A stretch of DNA of 40,733 nt from an uncultured Collinsella sp. (lineage in GTDB: Bacteria > Actinomycetota > Coriobacteriia > Coriobacteriales > Coriobacteriaceae). The DNA is taken from assembly GCA_902494535.1 (NCBI GenBank), contig CABUTO010000019.1:1-40733 (forward strand), in the 5' to 3' direction. The notes beneath the pieces are model-generated. The model had not been told where the DNA came from and did no database searches. It saw nothing but the letters and a program-made list of their open reading frames with translations. The translations under genes were made by a program, and so were the position numbers. Below are positions 8,203 to 15,538 of the stretch, piece after piece. Position 1 is the first letter of the stretch. Each line of letters begins with the position of its first letter.

Positions 8203-9927
8203 CTACGAGCGCAGTGTAATTTTATCGCGCAACGACTTGAGGTCTTCGGTGACGGTGCGGTCTTCCTGGATCATCTTCTGGACCTTTTTGTAGCTCGTGC
8301 TGACGGTCGAGTGGTTGCGGTTGCCAAATTCGGCGCCCACCGCCGTGGTCGTCATCTCGCACATCTCGATGGCCAGGTAGATAGCGATATGGCGTGCTTT
8401 GGCGATATTGGCGTTGCGACGCGGGCCGATGAGCTCCTCGTGCGTCACGCCGTACTGCTCTTCGATGACGGACTGAACCGTCTGGACGTTGATCTTTTTG
8501 GCCGATGTGTCGAAGTACTGGCTGGCGATGGCGTCGATATCGTCAAAGGTGAGCTCTCCGCCCTCGCGCTCGCGGTCGCCCGCCTCGCCGGCGCAGCGCT
8601 CGCAAAAGCTCTCGAGTTCGCGGATGTTGGTGCCCGAGACCTCGGCCATGTGTTTAAAGTGCTCGTCGGTCAGGTGTCCGCCGTCGCCCCCATAGGCCGC
8701 CAGCAGCGAGTCGTCGCCTGCCTCGGGAGCGGCGACGATGGTGTTCTCGTAATAGCGCTGCAAGATCTTGTATTTCATCTCGTAGCTGGGCTCTGCGACC
8801 AGGCAGAGCATGCCGGCGTTGAAGCGGCTGGTCAAACGCTCGTCCATGCTCAGGTCCTTGGGGGCACGGTCTGCCGCGATGACGACCTTCTTGTTGTTGC
8901 GGATGAACTCGTCCATGAGCTGGAAAAAGTAGTCCACGCTCGCGCGCTTGCCGATGATGTTTTGTATGTCATCGATGATGAGCACGTCCACGCCGTGGTA
9001 CGCCTGCATGATGGGAGCGTTGCTCTTCTTTTGACGGTCGAACTCGGTCATCAGGTCGTCCAGATACGCCTGGGAGTTGGCATACTTGACCTTGATCTCG
9101 GGCGACTTCTCGGCGAGCTCGTTTTTGATGGCGAGCAGCAGATGGGTCTTGCCCAGCCCCGATTTGCCATAGATGAACAGGGATGTGCATGTGCCGCGCT
9201 CGTCCGCGAGGGCGGCAAACTTGAGTGCCGAGCGATAGGCATGGCTGTTCTCGGGGCCGTAGACAAAGTTCTCAAAGGTAAATTTTGAGTTCGCGGCGAG
9301 CGGGGCTCCATCCGTATTCTGCTCGGCCGGCACGGTCGGTGCTGGCATGGGTGAAGCGGGGGCCGCAGCTTGCGTGGATTTAGTCGGCGCTCCGCCCTTC
9401 ATCTGGTTCATCATGCGACGAAAATCGTCGGCCGAGAGCGTGTTCTTGATTGCAATGCCCGAATCCGCGCCCGCCGCTGCGTCGTGAGCGATGGGCATGT
9501 GCGTGACGGGTGCGTTCGTTGACGTCGCCGCCGCGCTCGTCAACGGTGCCATTGTTTCACGGGAAACATCGCTGTGCTGGTGCTCGATTGTCGGCACATC
9601 GCCTGCGGAGGCCGGCACCGCCGGGGAAGCAGCGGGAGCCGTGGCGGGCGCCGTGGCGGCAGCGGATTCCGTCGCGGCGCCTTGCGGTGCCACGATGTCG
9701 AGAGCAATCGGTGCAAAGGCGATTTCTTCCAGATAGGCCTCAATAGTCGGCTGATGCTTTTTGAGCTGCGCGATGGCAAAGCGCGAGGGGGCCTCGATCG
9801 TGAGCGTATCTTCGGTCAGGCTTATGGCGCGCGATTGCCCCAGCATGTTGATGAGGCGTGCATCTTGGCCGTCGCGCTGGCAAAAGGCGATGGCATCCCC
9901 CAGGATGATGCTTGCTTCCTCGTCCAC
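8203..9927 (-). CDS. dnaA: Chromosomal replication initiator DnaA
   Basis: DnaA binds oriC and melts it for helicase loading. The 574 residues comprise domain I (1-80), a long Ala/Pro-rich linker (about 81-210), the AAA+ domain with Walker A GKSGLGKT (254-261), Walker B LIIDD (316-320) and the box VII region ERLTSRF (363-369), and the DNA-binding domain IV from about 475. In domain IV Arg512 matches E. coli Arg399, but the base-reading GGRDHTTV stretch is GNRNHSTV (535-542), with Asn and Ser replacing Asp433 and Thr435. The GTG start has GGGAGAG upstream, 15 bases after the preceding gene, so both are probably one transcript. A near-perfect parS lies within codons 120-125. Confidence 0.98.
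   Translation of the reverse strand: MDEEASIILGDAIAFCQRDGQDARLINMLGQSRAISLTEDTLTIEAPSRFAIAQLKKHQPTIEAYLEEIAFAPIALDIVAPQGAATESAAATAPATAPAASPAVPASAGDVPTIEHQHSDVSRETMAPLTSAAATSTNAPVTHMPIAHDAAAGADSGIAIKNTLSADDFRRMMNQMKGGAPTKSTQAAAPASPMPAPTVPAEQNTDGAPLAANSKFTFENFVYGPENSHAYRSALKFAALADERGTCTSLFIYGKSGLGKTHLLLAIKNELAEKSPEIKVKYANSQAYLDDLMTEFDRQKKSNAPIMQAYHGVDVLIIDDIQNIIGKRASVDYFFQLMDEFIRNNKKVVIAADRAPKDLSMDERLTSRFNAGMLCLVAEPSYEMKYKILQRYYENTIVAAPEAGDDSLLAAYGGDGGHLTDEHFKHMAEVSGTNIRELESFCERCAGEAGDREREGGELTFDDIDAIASQYFDTSAKKINVQTVQSVIEEQYGVTHEELIGPRRNANIAKARHIAIYLAIEMCEMTTTAVGAEFGNRNHSTVSTSYKKVQKMIQEDRTVTEDLKSLRDKITLRS
9553..9568. promoter_or_regulatory. parS-like ParB site inside dnaA
   Basis: TGTTTCACGGGAAACA differs at one base from the parS sequence found upstream of parA (TGTTTCACGTGAAACA). 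It lies in the linker-coding part of dnaA, reading D-V-S-R-E-T on the minus strand. A chance 15/16 match this close to the origin is unlikely. Confidence 0.75.
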
Positions 9928-9942
9928 TGTCTCTCCCGTTCT

Positions 9943-11295
9943 TTAGCTCTGAGCTCGCACGCGAGCGGCGCCGAGTTCGGTCAGATGGTATTTCTGGCCA
10001 TGCTTGATGACCAAGCCGGCCTGCGCCAAGTCATTGAGCGTGCGTGACCAAGTGGGGGCCGAGTTTCCAAACGCCCTCGCAAGATCGGTTGCGCCGCACG
10101 CTTGATTTTGCGCCAGATAGCCCAGCGCGGCGTTGCCGCGATCGCTTACGAACACGTCCGGTTGTGGCTGTGCATACTGATTTACTGCATTAGGATACAT
10201 CATTTGAGCTGCTGGTTGTTGAGAACTCTGTGTCGGCGGCATTTGCTGTTGAAAACTTTGAGGCCACTGTTGGTAAGGCTGCGGAGGCGTCTGCTGGGCC
10301 CAGGGGTTGTACTGCTGCTGCGGCATCTGCTGGTACGGCTGCTGATATCCCTGCTGGTACTGCTGCGGGAACTGCTGGCCATAACCCAGTGGCGGCATCT
10401 GCTGGTATGGATATCCCTGTTGGTACGGCTGATAGCCCATTTGCTGGCCACCCGGTGCCCCCGTCGCCCGCTGCATTGTTGCTGCATCCTGATCCGCCAG
10501 CGGCATGGCCTCTGGCATGTTTGGCGGCATCGACATCGAAGTCGCCTGGGGCTCTTGTGTAGGAAGCATTCCGGGCTGCTGCATCTGTCCCACGGGGGGC
10601 TGCATCTGCTGCGTTGCCATGGGCTGCTGCGCAAAAGCTCCCGGCAGGGGATATGTGGGATGCTCCGTCTCGGGCCGTACGGCAGCACCGCGTCCGCCGG
10701 CACGCTCGATTTCCTGCACGCGTTTAGGGTTCAGGCTTACCGTAACCACGGTGCCGTTGCCCATGTTGTCCTCGATGGATACGGCACCGCCGGCGTTTTC
10801 CAAATACTCCTGCACCATGGGAAACCCTGCTCCGGTTCCACGGATATAGCGCTTCATCTTGCTGTTTGCGCTGGTAACGCCAAAATCGAAAGCACGTTCC
10901 TTGTCGTCGATGCCGGGTCCTTGATCAGCAAAGCGGATGGTGTCTCCGCCGTCCAGAATCGAGATGATGGGCTCGGCAAAGTGTGCGTGGATAAAGTTTT
11001 CGACAATCTCGCGGATGACCATGAGCGAGATATGGCCACCTTGTTCTTTCATACACTGGTAGACGGTGTTGGTCGTCTCTTCCAAATACGTGCGGACATC
11101 TTGCGGATCAATGACGATCACCCGCGGTGTCGACAGCATGTCGTCATAGACGGCGATGCGCGCGGCGTACATGGCTTTTGGCGCCTGCGTGGTCGCCTGC
11201 TCGCCTTCCGCACGCTCTTCGCGCACGCCGGTGATGTGCTCGTTGTCGGGTGCCGGGTCTCCGGAATCGACCATGGTGTAAAAGTCGTCAGACAT
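9943..11295 (-). CDS. GHKL ATPase / Q-rich linker / winged-helix protein upstream of dnaA
   Basis: I do not recognise a named family for the whole protein. Residues about 45-190 form an anti-sigma or histidine-kinase-like GHKL ATP-binding domain: N-box REIVEN (95-100), G1 box DQGPG (124-128), G2 box GTGAG (153-157). There is no histidine phosphoacceptor domain. Residues about 210-380 are a prion-like linker very rich in Gln, Pro, Tyr and Met with repeated YQQ units. Residues about 384-450 look like a small winged helix of MarR/ArsR type (ATDLARAFGNSAPTWSRTL, then a wing and YHLTELG). It lies between the 11.3-11.45 kb origin repeats and dnaA, 15 bases from dnaA, so it probably shares the dnaA transcript. 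An ATP-responsive regulator acting at the origin or dnaA promoter is plausible but inferred. Confidence 0.9.
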   Translation of the reverse strand: MSDDFYTMVDSGDPAPDNEHITGVREERAEGEQATTQAPKAMYAARIAVYDDMLSTPRVIVIDPQDVRTYLEETTNTVYQCMKEQGGHISLMVIREIVENFIHAHFAEPIISILDGGDTIRFADQGPGIDDKERAFDFGVTSANSKMKRYIRGTGAGFPMVQEYLENAGGAVSIEDNMGNGTVVTVSLNPKRVQEIERAGGRGAAVRPETEHPTYPLPGAFAQQPMATQQMQPPVGQMQQPGMLPTQEPQATSMSMPPNMPEAMPLADQDAATMQRATGAPGGQQMGYQPYQQGYPYQQMPPLGYGQQFPQQYQQGYQQPYQQMPQQQYNPWAQQTPPQPYQQWPQSFQQQMPPTQSSQQPAAQMMYPNAVNQYAQPQPDVFVSDRGNAALGYLAQNQACGATDLARAFGNSAPTWSRTLNDLAQAGLVIKHGQKYHLTELGAARVRAQS

Positions 11296-11538
11296 GCCGC
11301 TCGCAATCTTTCAAAAGGTTTCGAACAAATAGTAGCTCACCGTGCAACGTTTCTCATCTTTCGACAACTTTTCAAAACTTGTTGAAAACTTTGGAAAACG
11401 GGCGAAAAGTTCTCAACATTGCCAACATGACCTGTTGAAAACTCGATGAAATATCGTGAAAGGTTGCCATGAGGCGCAAATTTCGGTTGTGCTTATGGGG
11501 GAACCGTGTGAACTGCGCAACCTTTTACCTTTGATTTC
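11296..11538. other. oriC: Candidate origin half: DnaA-box-like cluster upstream of the dnaA operon
   Basis: This gene-free stretch lies where leftward and rightward genes diverge. It carries clustered sites close to TTTTC(A/G)ACA: CTTTCGACA (11358-11366), TTTTCAAAA (11369-11377), TTTTCAACA on the minus strand (11380-11388), TTCTCAACA (11410-11418) and TTTTCAACA on the minus strand (11433-11441). GGTTTCGAACA near 11318 is a looser match. The same nonamer appears at 8179-8187. The sites resemble the DnaA consensus TTATCCACA but mostly have A or G at position 6. The promoter for the leftward operon should lie here too, but no clear -35/-10 pair was found. Confidence 0.65.
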
Positions 11539-11568
11539 TTGACATTTGAACATTGATTTCCCTACAAT
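11539..11568 (+). promoter_or_regulatory. Promoter of rpmH-rnpA operon
   Basis: A consensus -35 TTGACA (11539-11544) and -10 TACAAT (11563-11568) are separated by 18 bases. The predicted transcript starts about 65 bases before rpmH and includes a small leader hairpin. Confidence 0.8.
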
Positions 11569-11594
11569 CTTCAAGCTCACGTGTCTATATCTGC

Positions 11595-11612
11595 GTCCGC
11601 GTCCCCGCGGAC
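11595..11612 (+). other. Leader hairpin upstream of rpmH
   Basis: GTCCGCG (11595-11601) pairs exactly with CGCGGAC (11606-11612) around a four-base loop, in the rpmH 5' leader and ahead of its AGGAGG. There is no T-run. It may stabilise the leader or influence translation; GTGTC at 11581-11585 could compete by pairing with GACAC at 11610-11614. Confidence 0.4.
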
Positions 11613-11640
11613 ACTCGAAATGCAGCAGGAGGAACTTAAG

Positions 11641-11775
11641 ATGAAGCGTACGTATCAGCCTAATAAGCGTAAGCGTGCCAAGACCCATGGCTTCCGTGCC
11701 CGTATGGGCACTAAGGGTGGTCGTGCCGTTCTCGCCCGTCGTCGCGCCAAGGGCCGCAAGCGTCTCACTGTCTAG
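11641..11775 (+). CDS. rpmH: 50S ribosomal protein L34
   Basis: L34 is a tiny, very basic protein of the large ribosomal subunit. The 44 residues start MKRTYQPNKRKR and include the conserved HGFRARM and GRAVLARRRAKGRK segments. The ATG at 11641 is preceded by AGGAGGAA; an in-frame upstream extension to 11581 is not part of the protein. It heads the rightward block, directly behind a strong promoter. Confidence 0.98.
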   Translation: MKRTYQPNKRKRAKTHGFRARMGTKGGRAVLARRRAKGRKRLTV

Positions 11776-11795
11776 CAGCGATACACACATCTCGC

Positions 11796-12134
11796 ATGAA
11801 GACTATTAAGTCTCGGCAAGATTTCGAGCATGTGTTCAGTCAGGGGCGTCGTTTCAATCACCCTCTGATTCGAATGACCATATGTGAATCGGTTGGCGAA
11901 GGCGACTCCGGAAGGGTCGCCTTCGTTGGTGCTAAGCGACTCGGTTGTGCCGTCGTGCGCAACCGATCTAAGCGTGTGATGCGCGAGGCCGCCCGCAGCT
12001 GTGGATTTCCCGTTGCGGGTTATGACATCATCTTGTTTGCAACTCCCAAGACGAGGGTTTCCTCGTCGCAGGAGATGGACAAGGCGTTGCGTTCGCTTAT
12101 GAAGCGCGCCGGCGTTGCCGGGGAGGAGCGATGA
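11796..12134 (+). CDS. rnpA: Ribonuclease P protein component
   Basis: RnpA is the protein cofactor of RNase P, which trims tRNA 5' leaders. The 112 residues contain the RNR motif region AVVRNRSKRVMREAA and the N-terminal SRQDFEHVFSQGRRF typical of the family. Unusually, no clear ribosome site precedes the ATG at 11796, 20 bases after rpmH, so translation may depend on rpmH. Its end overlaps yidD by four bases. Confidence 0.96.
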   Translation: MKTIKSRQDFEHVFSQGRRFNHPLIRMTICESVGEGDSGRVAFVGAKRLGCAVVRNRSKRVMREAARSCGFPVAGYDIILFATPKTRVSSSQEMDKALRSLMKRAGVAGEER

Positions 12135-12355
12135 GCAATCACGTTTTGCGACGTGTTGCCATCGCTCCTATTCGCATATATCAACAGGTTATTTCGCCCT
12201 TATTGCCTGACGCCTGCATTTATTACCCAACGTGCTCGCAATACGCCATCCAGGCGATTGAGAAGCACGGTGTTTTGAGAGGCTGCTGGCTTGCCGTGAG
12301 GCGCATCGCTCGTTGCAATCCCCTGCACGTCGGCGGTTATGACCCTGTGCCCTAG
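12131..12355 (+). CDS. yidD: Membrane protein insertion efficiency factor YidD
   Basis: YidD is a small, inner-face membrane-associated protein thought to help YidC insert proteins. The 74 residues have the family hallmarks CIYYPTCSQYA and RCNPLHVGGYDP with the conserved cysteines. The start overlaps the rnpA stop (ATGA) with GGGGAGG placed inside rnpA, and yidC follows 29 bases on. Confidence 0.96.
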   Translation: MSNHVLRRVAIAPIRIYQQVISPLLPDACIYYPTCSQYAIQAIEKHGVLRGCWLAVRRIARCNPLHVGGYDPVP

Positions 12356-12384
12356 CGGGCACTCGCTATCGGAGGAAAACTTAC

Positions 12385-13155
12385 ATGTGGGATTGGATCG
12401 TTAACATCCTTTTCGAGCTGCTCAAGCTCATCCAGACCTTTGCGGTCGACTGGGGCCTGTCCATCATCATCCTGGTGGTCATCATCCGTCTGCTGCTGAC
12501 GCCGCTCATGCTCAAGTCGACCAAGTCGACGGCTCGCATGCAGGTGCTGCAGCCCAAGATGCTCGAGATCCAGGAGCGCTATGCCGACGATCCCCAGCGT
12601 CAGGCCGAGGAGATGCAGAAGTTCTACAGCGAGAACAAGTTCAACCCCATGGCTGGCTGTCTGCCGCTGCTGATTCAGATGCCTATCCTGTTCGCCCTGT
12701 TTACATTGCTGCGCAAACTGCCGCAGTACTTTAACGACGGCACGTTCTCGTTCTTCAACATCCTGCCCGACCTGACCACCACGCCGAGTGCTTCCTTTGC
12801 CGATGGCTTTATGGTTGCACTGCCTGCGCTGGTTTGCCTGATCCTGTTCGCCGTCCTGACCCTGATTCCGCAGCTCTATATGTCGCGCAACCAGACCGGC
12901 CAGCAGGCTCAGAGCATGCGTATGATGGCCGTTGTCATGACGGTCATGATGCTTTGGATGGGCTGGAGCCTTCCCGTTGGTGTTCTGCTGTACTACGACG
13001 TCTCGTCTGCTTGGCAGGTTATCCAGCAGATTTTTGTGACGCAGAAGGTCATCGACAAGGCGAAGGCCGATGAGGAGGAGCGTCTTAAGAACGCTCCGCT
13101 GCAGGTTGAGGTCACTCGTCGAGAGAAGAAGCCGCGCCCGCACAAGAAGAAGTAG
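12385..13155 (+). CDS. yidC: Membrane protein insertase YidC
   Basis: YidC/Oxa1 inserts and folds membrane proteins alone or with SecYEG. The 256 residues form the short Gram-positive type with five predicted membrane segments. A positively charged Arg follows the first core helix stretch (IILVVIIRLLL), a cytoplasmic charged loop lies at about 50-90, and the tail is basic (EKKPRPHKKK). There is no lipobox at the N-terminus, unlike the B. subtilis lipoprotein forms. A GGAGGAAA site fixes the ATG. Confidence 0.96.
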   Translation: MWDWIVNILFELLKLIQTFAVDWGLSIIILVVIIRLLLTPLMLKSTKSTARMQVLQPKMLEIQERYADDPQRQAEEMQKFYSENKFNPMAGCLPLLIQMPILFALFTLLRKLPQYFNDGTFSFFNILPDLTTTPSASFADGFMVALPALVCLILFAVLTLIPQLYMSRNQTGQQAQSMRMMAVVMTVMMLWMGWSLPVGVLLYYDVSSAWQVIQQIFVTQKVIDKAKADEEERLKNAPLQVEVTRREKKPRPHKKK

Positions 13156-13172
13156 TGGGATATCAATCTTAT

Positions 13173-13184
13173 TTAGGTACCTAA
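13173..13184. repeat. Palindrome TTAGGTACCTAA, copy 1
   Basis: A perfect 12-base palindrome sits between yidC and jag. The same palindrome plus one further matching base (C) recurs at 16677-16689, just after the last gene of the parAB group. It could be an operator, but no cognate regulator is evident. Confidence 0.45.
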
Positions 13185-13199
13185 CTTTTGGAGTACGTT

Positions 13200-13769
13200 A
13201 TGTCTGAAGAGATCATCGAGGATATGCTTGAGGAGGTTGCCCCGCAGGTCGCGGGCGATTATCCCGAGATTGCACAGCGCTACAAGGCTGGTGAAGAGCT
13301 GACCGATGAGGAGCTCGACACCATTGCCGATGTTGCGATTTCCATCCTGCGTTCCATCCTTTCGCACTTCGATGCCGCCAACTCTCCTATCGATGAGTAT
13401 GAGGGCGACGAGGGTGAGCTGATTTTGGATGTAACGGCTCCCGACCTTGCTGTTCTCATTGGCCGTCATGGTCGCACCCTTGATGCTCTTCAGGTTATGT
13501 TCTCTTTGCTGGTGAGCCGCAAACTTGGCTTTAGGTATCCGGTTGTAGTGGACGTCGAGGGATACAAGAGCCGCCGTCAGGACAAGGTTGCCTCCATGGC
13601 TCAGTCTGCTGCCGAGCGTGCCATTCGCACTCATAAGAGTGTTTCGCTTTCGCCCATGAATGCCTACGAGCGTCGACTGGTTCACATTGCACTTCGTGGC
13701 AATGATGCCGTTGATACTCATTCTGAGGGTTCTGACCCTGATCGCCATGTGGTGATTGTTGCTCGATAA
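13200..13769 (+). CDS. jag: Jag/KhpB (EloR) RNA-binding protein
   Basis: Jag/KhpB proteins bind RNA and influence cell elongation and division. This 189-residue version lacks the N-terminal Jag-N domain and has a KH domain with a GRHG loop (residues 88-91). An R3H domain follows, with the Arg-x3-His motif at R158-H162 (ERRLVHIAL). The ATG at 13200 follows TTTGGAG; a TTG 12 bases upstream is in frame but sits before that site. It lies in its usual place after yidC. Confidence 0.94.
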   Translation: MSEEIIEDMLEEVAPQVAGDYPEIAQRYKAGEELTDEELDTIADVAISILRSILSHFDAANSPIDEYEGDEGELILDVTAPDLAVLIGRHGRTLDALQVMFSLLVSRKLGFRYPVVVDVEGYKSRRQDKVASMAQSAAERAIRTHKSVSLSPMNAYERRLVHIALRGNDAVDTHSEGSDPDRHVVIVAR

Positions 13770-13790
13770 TCTACTCGAGTTTATGCTAAG

Positions 13791-13819
13791 GGGACGTGGT
13801 TTCCACGTCCCTTTTTTTT
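13791..13819 (+). terminator. Rho-independent terminator after jag
   Basis: A nine-base perfect stem (13791-13799 with 13803-13811) around a TTT loop is followed by eight T. It ends the rpmH-jag transcript before rsmG. Confidence 0.92.
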
Positions 13820-13865
13820 GTCAAAAGTTCTCGATACGCTGATTTTTGTCAGAAAGGAGCTTCTG

Positions 13866-14603
13866 TTGTTTGTACTTACCGATCAGCAGGCTGACGAGAT
13901 GTTGAGTCGCCTAACTTCCTATTGCAAAGAATATTCCTTGAGCGTAACTGATATTGGGCTGAGGAAATGTATCAAGCATTTGGATTTGGTTCTAGAAACA
14001 AATAAGACAACCAATCTCACCCGTATTCTTAACGGAGAAGATGCTGCCGTACTTCATATCCTCGACTCACTTGTTTTGCTCCCCTATATCAATAAGGCTC
14101 CTGAGGGAGCTTTGCTCGATATGGGAACAGGTGCGGGCTTCCCTGGTATTCCATTAACCATAACCACGCATCGTAAAGCTACTTATATTGACTCTGTTGG
14201 CAAGAAGGTTGATGCGGTTAATTCCTTTGTTCATGCTCTTGGATTGAAACATGCTCATGCGGTTCATGATCGTCTTGAAGAATATGCTCGAAGCCATAAG
14301 AAGCAGTTCTCCGTTGTAACCGCCCGCGCACTGGCCCCTCTACCGATTCTTGTTGAGTATGCGGCTCCGTACCTGAAGGATGGAGGGCTATTTGTTATCA
14401 CCAAGGGCAATCCTTCGGATGAGGAGCTTGCTTCCGGCATGTCAGCAGCTAAGATTTGCGGCTTCACTTTGCTTCTGAATGACGCAATTGATTTGCCTGA
14501 AGGCTTGGGTCACAGGGAGTTCATTGTTCTTAAGAAGAGTCATTCAGCATCCGTTTCATTGCCTCGTGCAAATGGCATGGCAAAGAAGAATCCGCTTGCC
14601 TAG
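13866..14603 (+). CDS. rsmG: 16S rRNA (guanine-N7) methyltransferase RsmG
   Basis: RsmG methylates a guanine of 16S rRNA (G527 in E. coli) using S-adenosylmethionine. The SAM-binding loop LLDMGTGAGFPGIPL and the downstream TARALAPLPILVEY are typical. I choose the TTG at 13866, six bases after AGAAAGGAG, giving 245 residues; the longer reading frame from 13818 starts inside the terminator T-run. Codon use is visibly more AT-rich than in the genes on either arm, as in parA and parB. The three parS sites begin just after its stop. Confidence 0.93.
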   Translation: MFVLTDQQADEMLSRLTSYCKEYSLSVTDIGLRKCIKHLDLVLETNKTTNLTRILNGEDAAVLHILDSLVLLPYINKAPEGALLDMGTGAGFPGIPLTITTHRKATYIDSVGKKVDAVNSFVHALGLKHAHAVHDRLEEYARSHKKQFSVVTARALAPLPILVEYAAPYLKDGGLFVITKGNPSDEELASGMSAAKICGFTLLLNDAIDLPEGLGHREFIVLKKSHSASVSLPRANGMAKKNPLA

Positions 14604-14699
14604 ATGTTTCACGTGAAACATAATGGATACTAACAGCTTGCAGTGTTTCACGTGAAACATGGCGGTTGATATTGAATCGGAATGTTTCACGTGAAACAT
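14604..14699. promoter_or_regulatory. Three perfect parS sites upstream of parA
   Basis: TGTTTCACGTGAAACA occurs exactly at 14605-14620, 14644-14659 and 14683-14698, each 39 bases from the next. This matches the conserved chromosomal parS palindrome bound by ParB. The array lies directly ahead of parA, so ParB loading here may also control parAB expression. Confidence 0.97.
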
Positions 14700-14737
14700 C
14701 CTCCGTTTGACAGCTTCAATACACACCAGGAGGGACC

Positions 14738-15538
14738 GTGGGATTTCGCGACGTTAAGCGTTCTAAGAGCGCAAAAGACACGCGTATCATTGCAATTATC
14801 AATCAAAAAGGCGGCGTTGGTAAGTCAACGACGGCTGTAAACCTTGCGGCGGCACTGGGCGAGCAGGGTCGTAAGACACTGATTGTTGATTTTGATCCGC
14901 AGGGAAACAGCACCAGTGGATTCGGAATTGAAAAAGAAGACCTTGATCACTGCATCTATGATGCATTGTTGAATGATGTGCCGGCAGAATCGCTTGTTCT
15001 TGATACAAATTGCAAAAAGGTATTCGTAATTCCGGCTACAATTCAGCTTGCAGGCGCGGAAATTGAACTCGTAAGCGCAATTGCTCGTGAAACCCGTCTC
15101 AAAGATTTGCTTGAGCCGATTCAGGACGAGTTCGATTTTATTTTCATTGACTGCCCTCCTTCGCTCGGCCTGCTTACTATCAACGCTTTGACCGCAGCAG
15201 ACAGCGTTTTGATTCCGATCCAGTGCGAGTATTACGCACTCGAGGGCGTTACGAAGCTGCTTGAGTCAATGAAGATGGTCAAATCTCGTCTGAACAAGGG
15301 CTTAGACACCTACGGTGTGCTTATGACCATGTATGACTCGCGTACTTCTCTATCGAATCAGGTTGTTGAGGAGGTTCAATCGTACTTTGGTGATAAGGCA
15401 TTTAAGACGTTGATCCCCCGTACGGTTAAAATCTCCGAAGCTCCGTCTTTTGGGGAACCGGTAATTACCTATGCACCTCAAAATAAGGGTGCAAAAGCAT
15501 ATATGAACCTTGCAAAAGAGGTGATCAAGCGTGCCTAG
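14738..15538 (+). CDS. parA: Chromosome-partitioning ATPase ParA (Soj)
   Basis: ParA dimerises with ATP on the nucleoid and segregates ParB-bound origins. The 266 residues have the deviant Walker A KGGVGKST (residues 24-31, with the first Lys typical of the ParA/MinD family), Walker A' DFDPQGN and a Walker B region FIFIDCPPSLG. A short basic stretch precedes the ATPase. The GTG start follows CAGGAGGG. The stop overlaps parB by eight bases. Confidence 0.97.
   Translation: MGFRDVKRSKSAKDTRIIAIINQKGGVGKSTTAVNLAAALGEQGRKTLIVDFDPQGNSTSGFGIEKEDLDHCIYDALLNDVPAESLVLDTNCKKVFVIPATIQLAGAEIELVSAIARETRLKDLLEPIQDEFDFIFIDCPPSLGLLTINALTAADSVLIPIQCEYYALEGVTKLLESMKMVKSRLNKGLDTYGVLMTMYDSRTSLSNQVVEEVQSYFGDKAFKTLIPRTVKISEAPSFGEPVITYAPQNKGAKAYMNLAKEVIKRA

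Noticed and set aside
6276..8219. 647-codon plus-strand open frame across recF and dnaN
   Set aside because: It is antisense to two certain genes, has a biased composition expected from GC-rich codon shadows, and shows no domain.
10200..10460. Tandem DNA repeat in the Q-rich linker region
   Set aside because: The CTGCTGGTA-like pattern follows from repeated Tyr-Gln-Gln codons; it is reported as protein composition rather than a separate repeat element.
11581..11640. Twenty-codon N-terminal extension of L34
   Set aside because: L34 is highly conserved at 44 residues starting MKRT, and the AGGAGG site lies within the extension.
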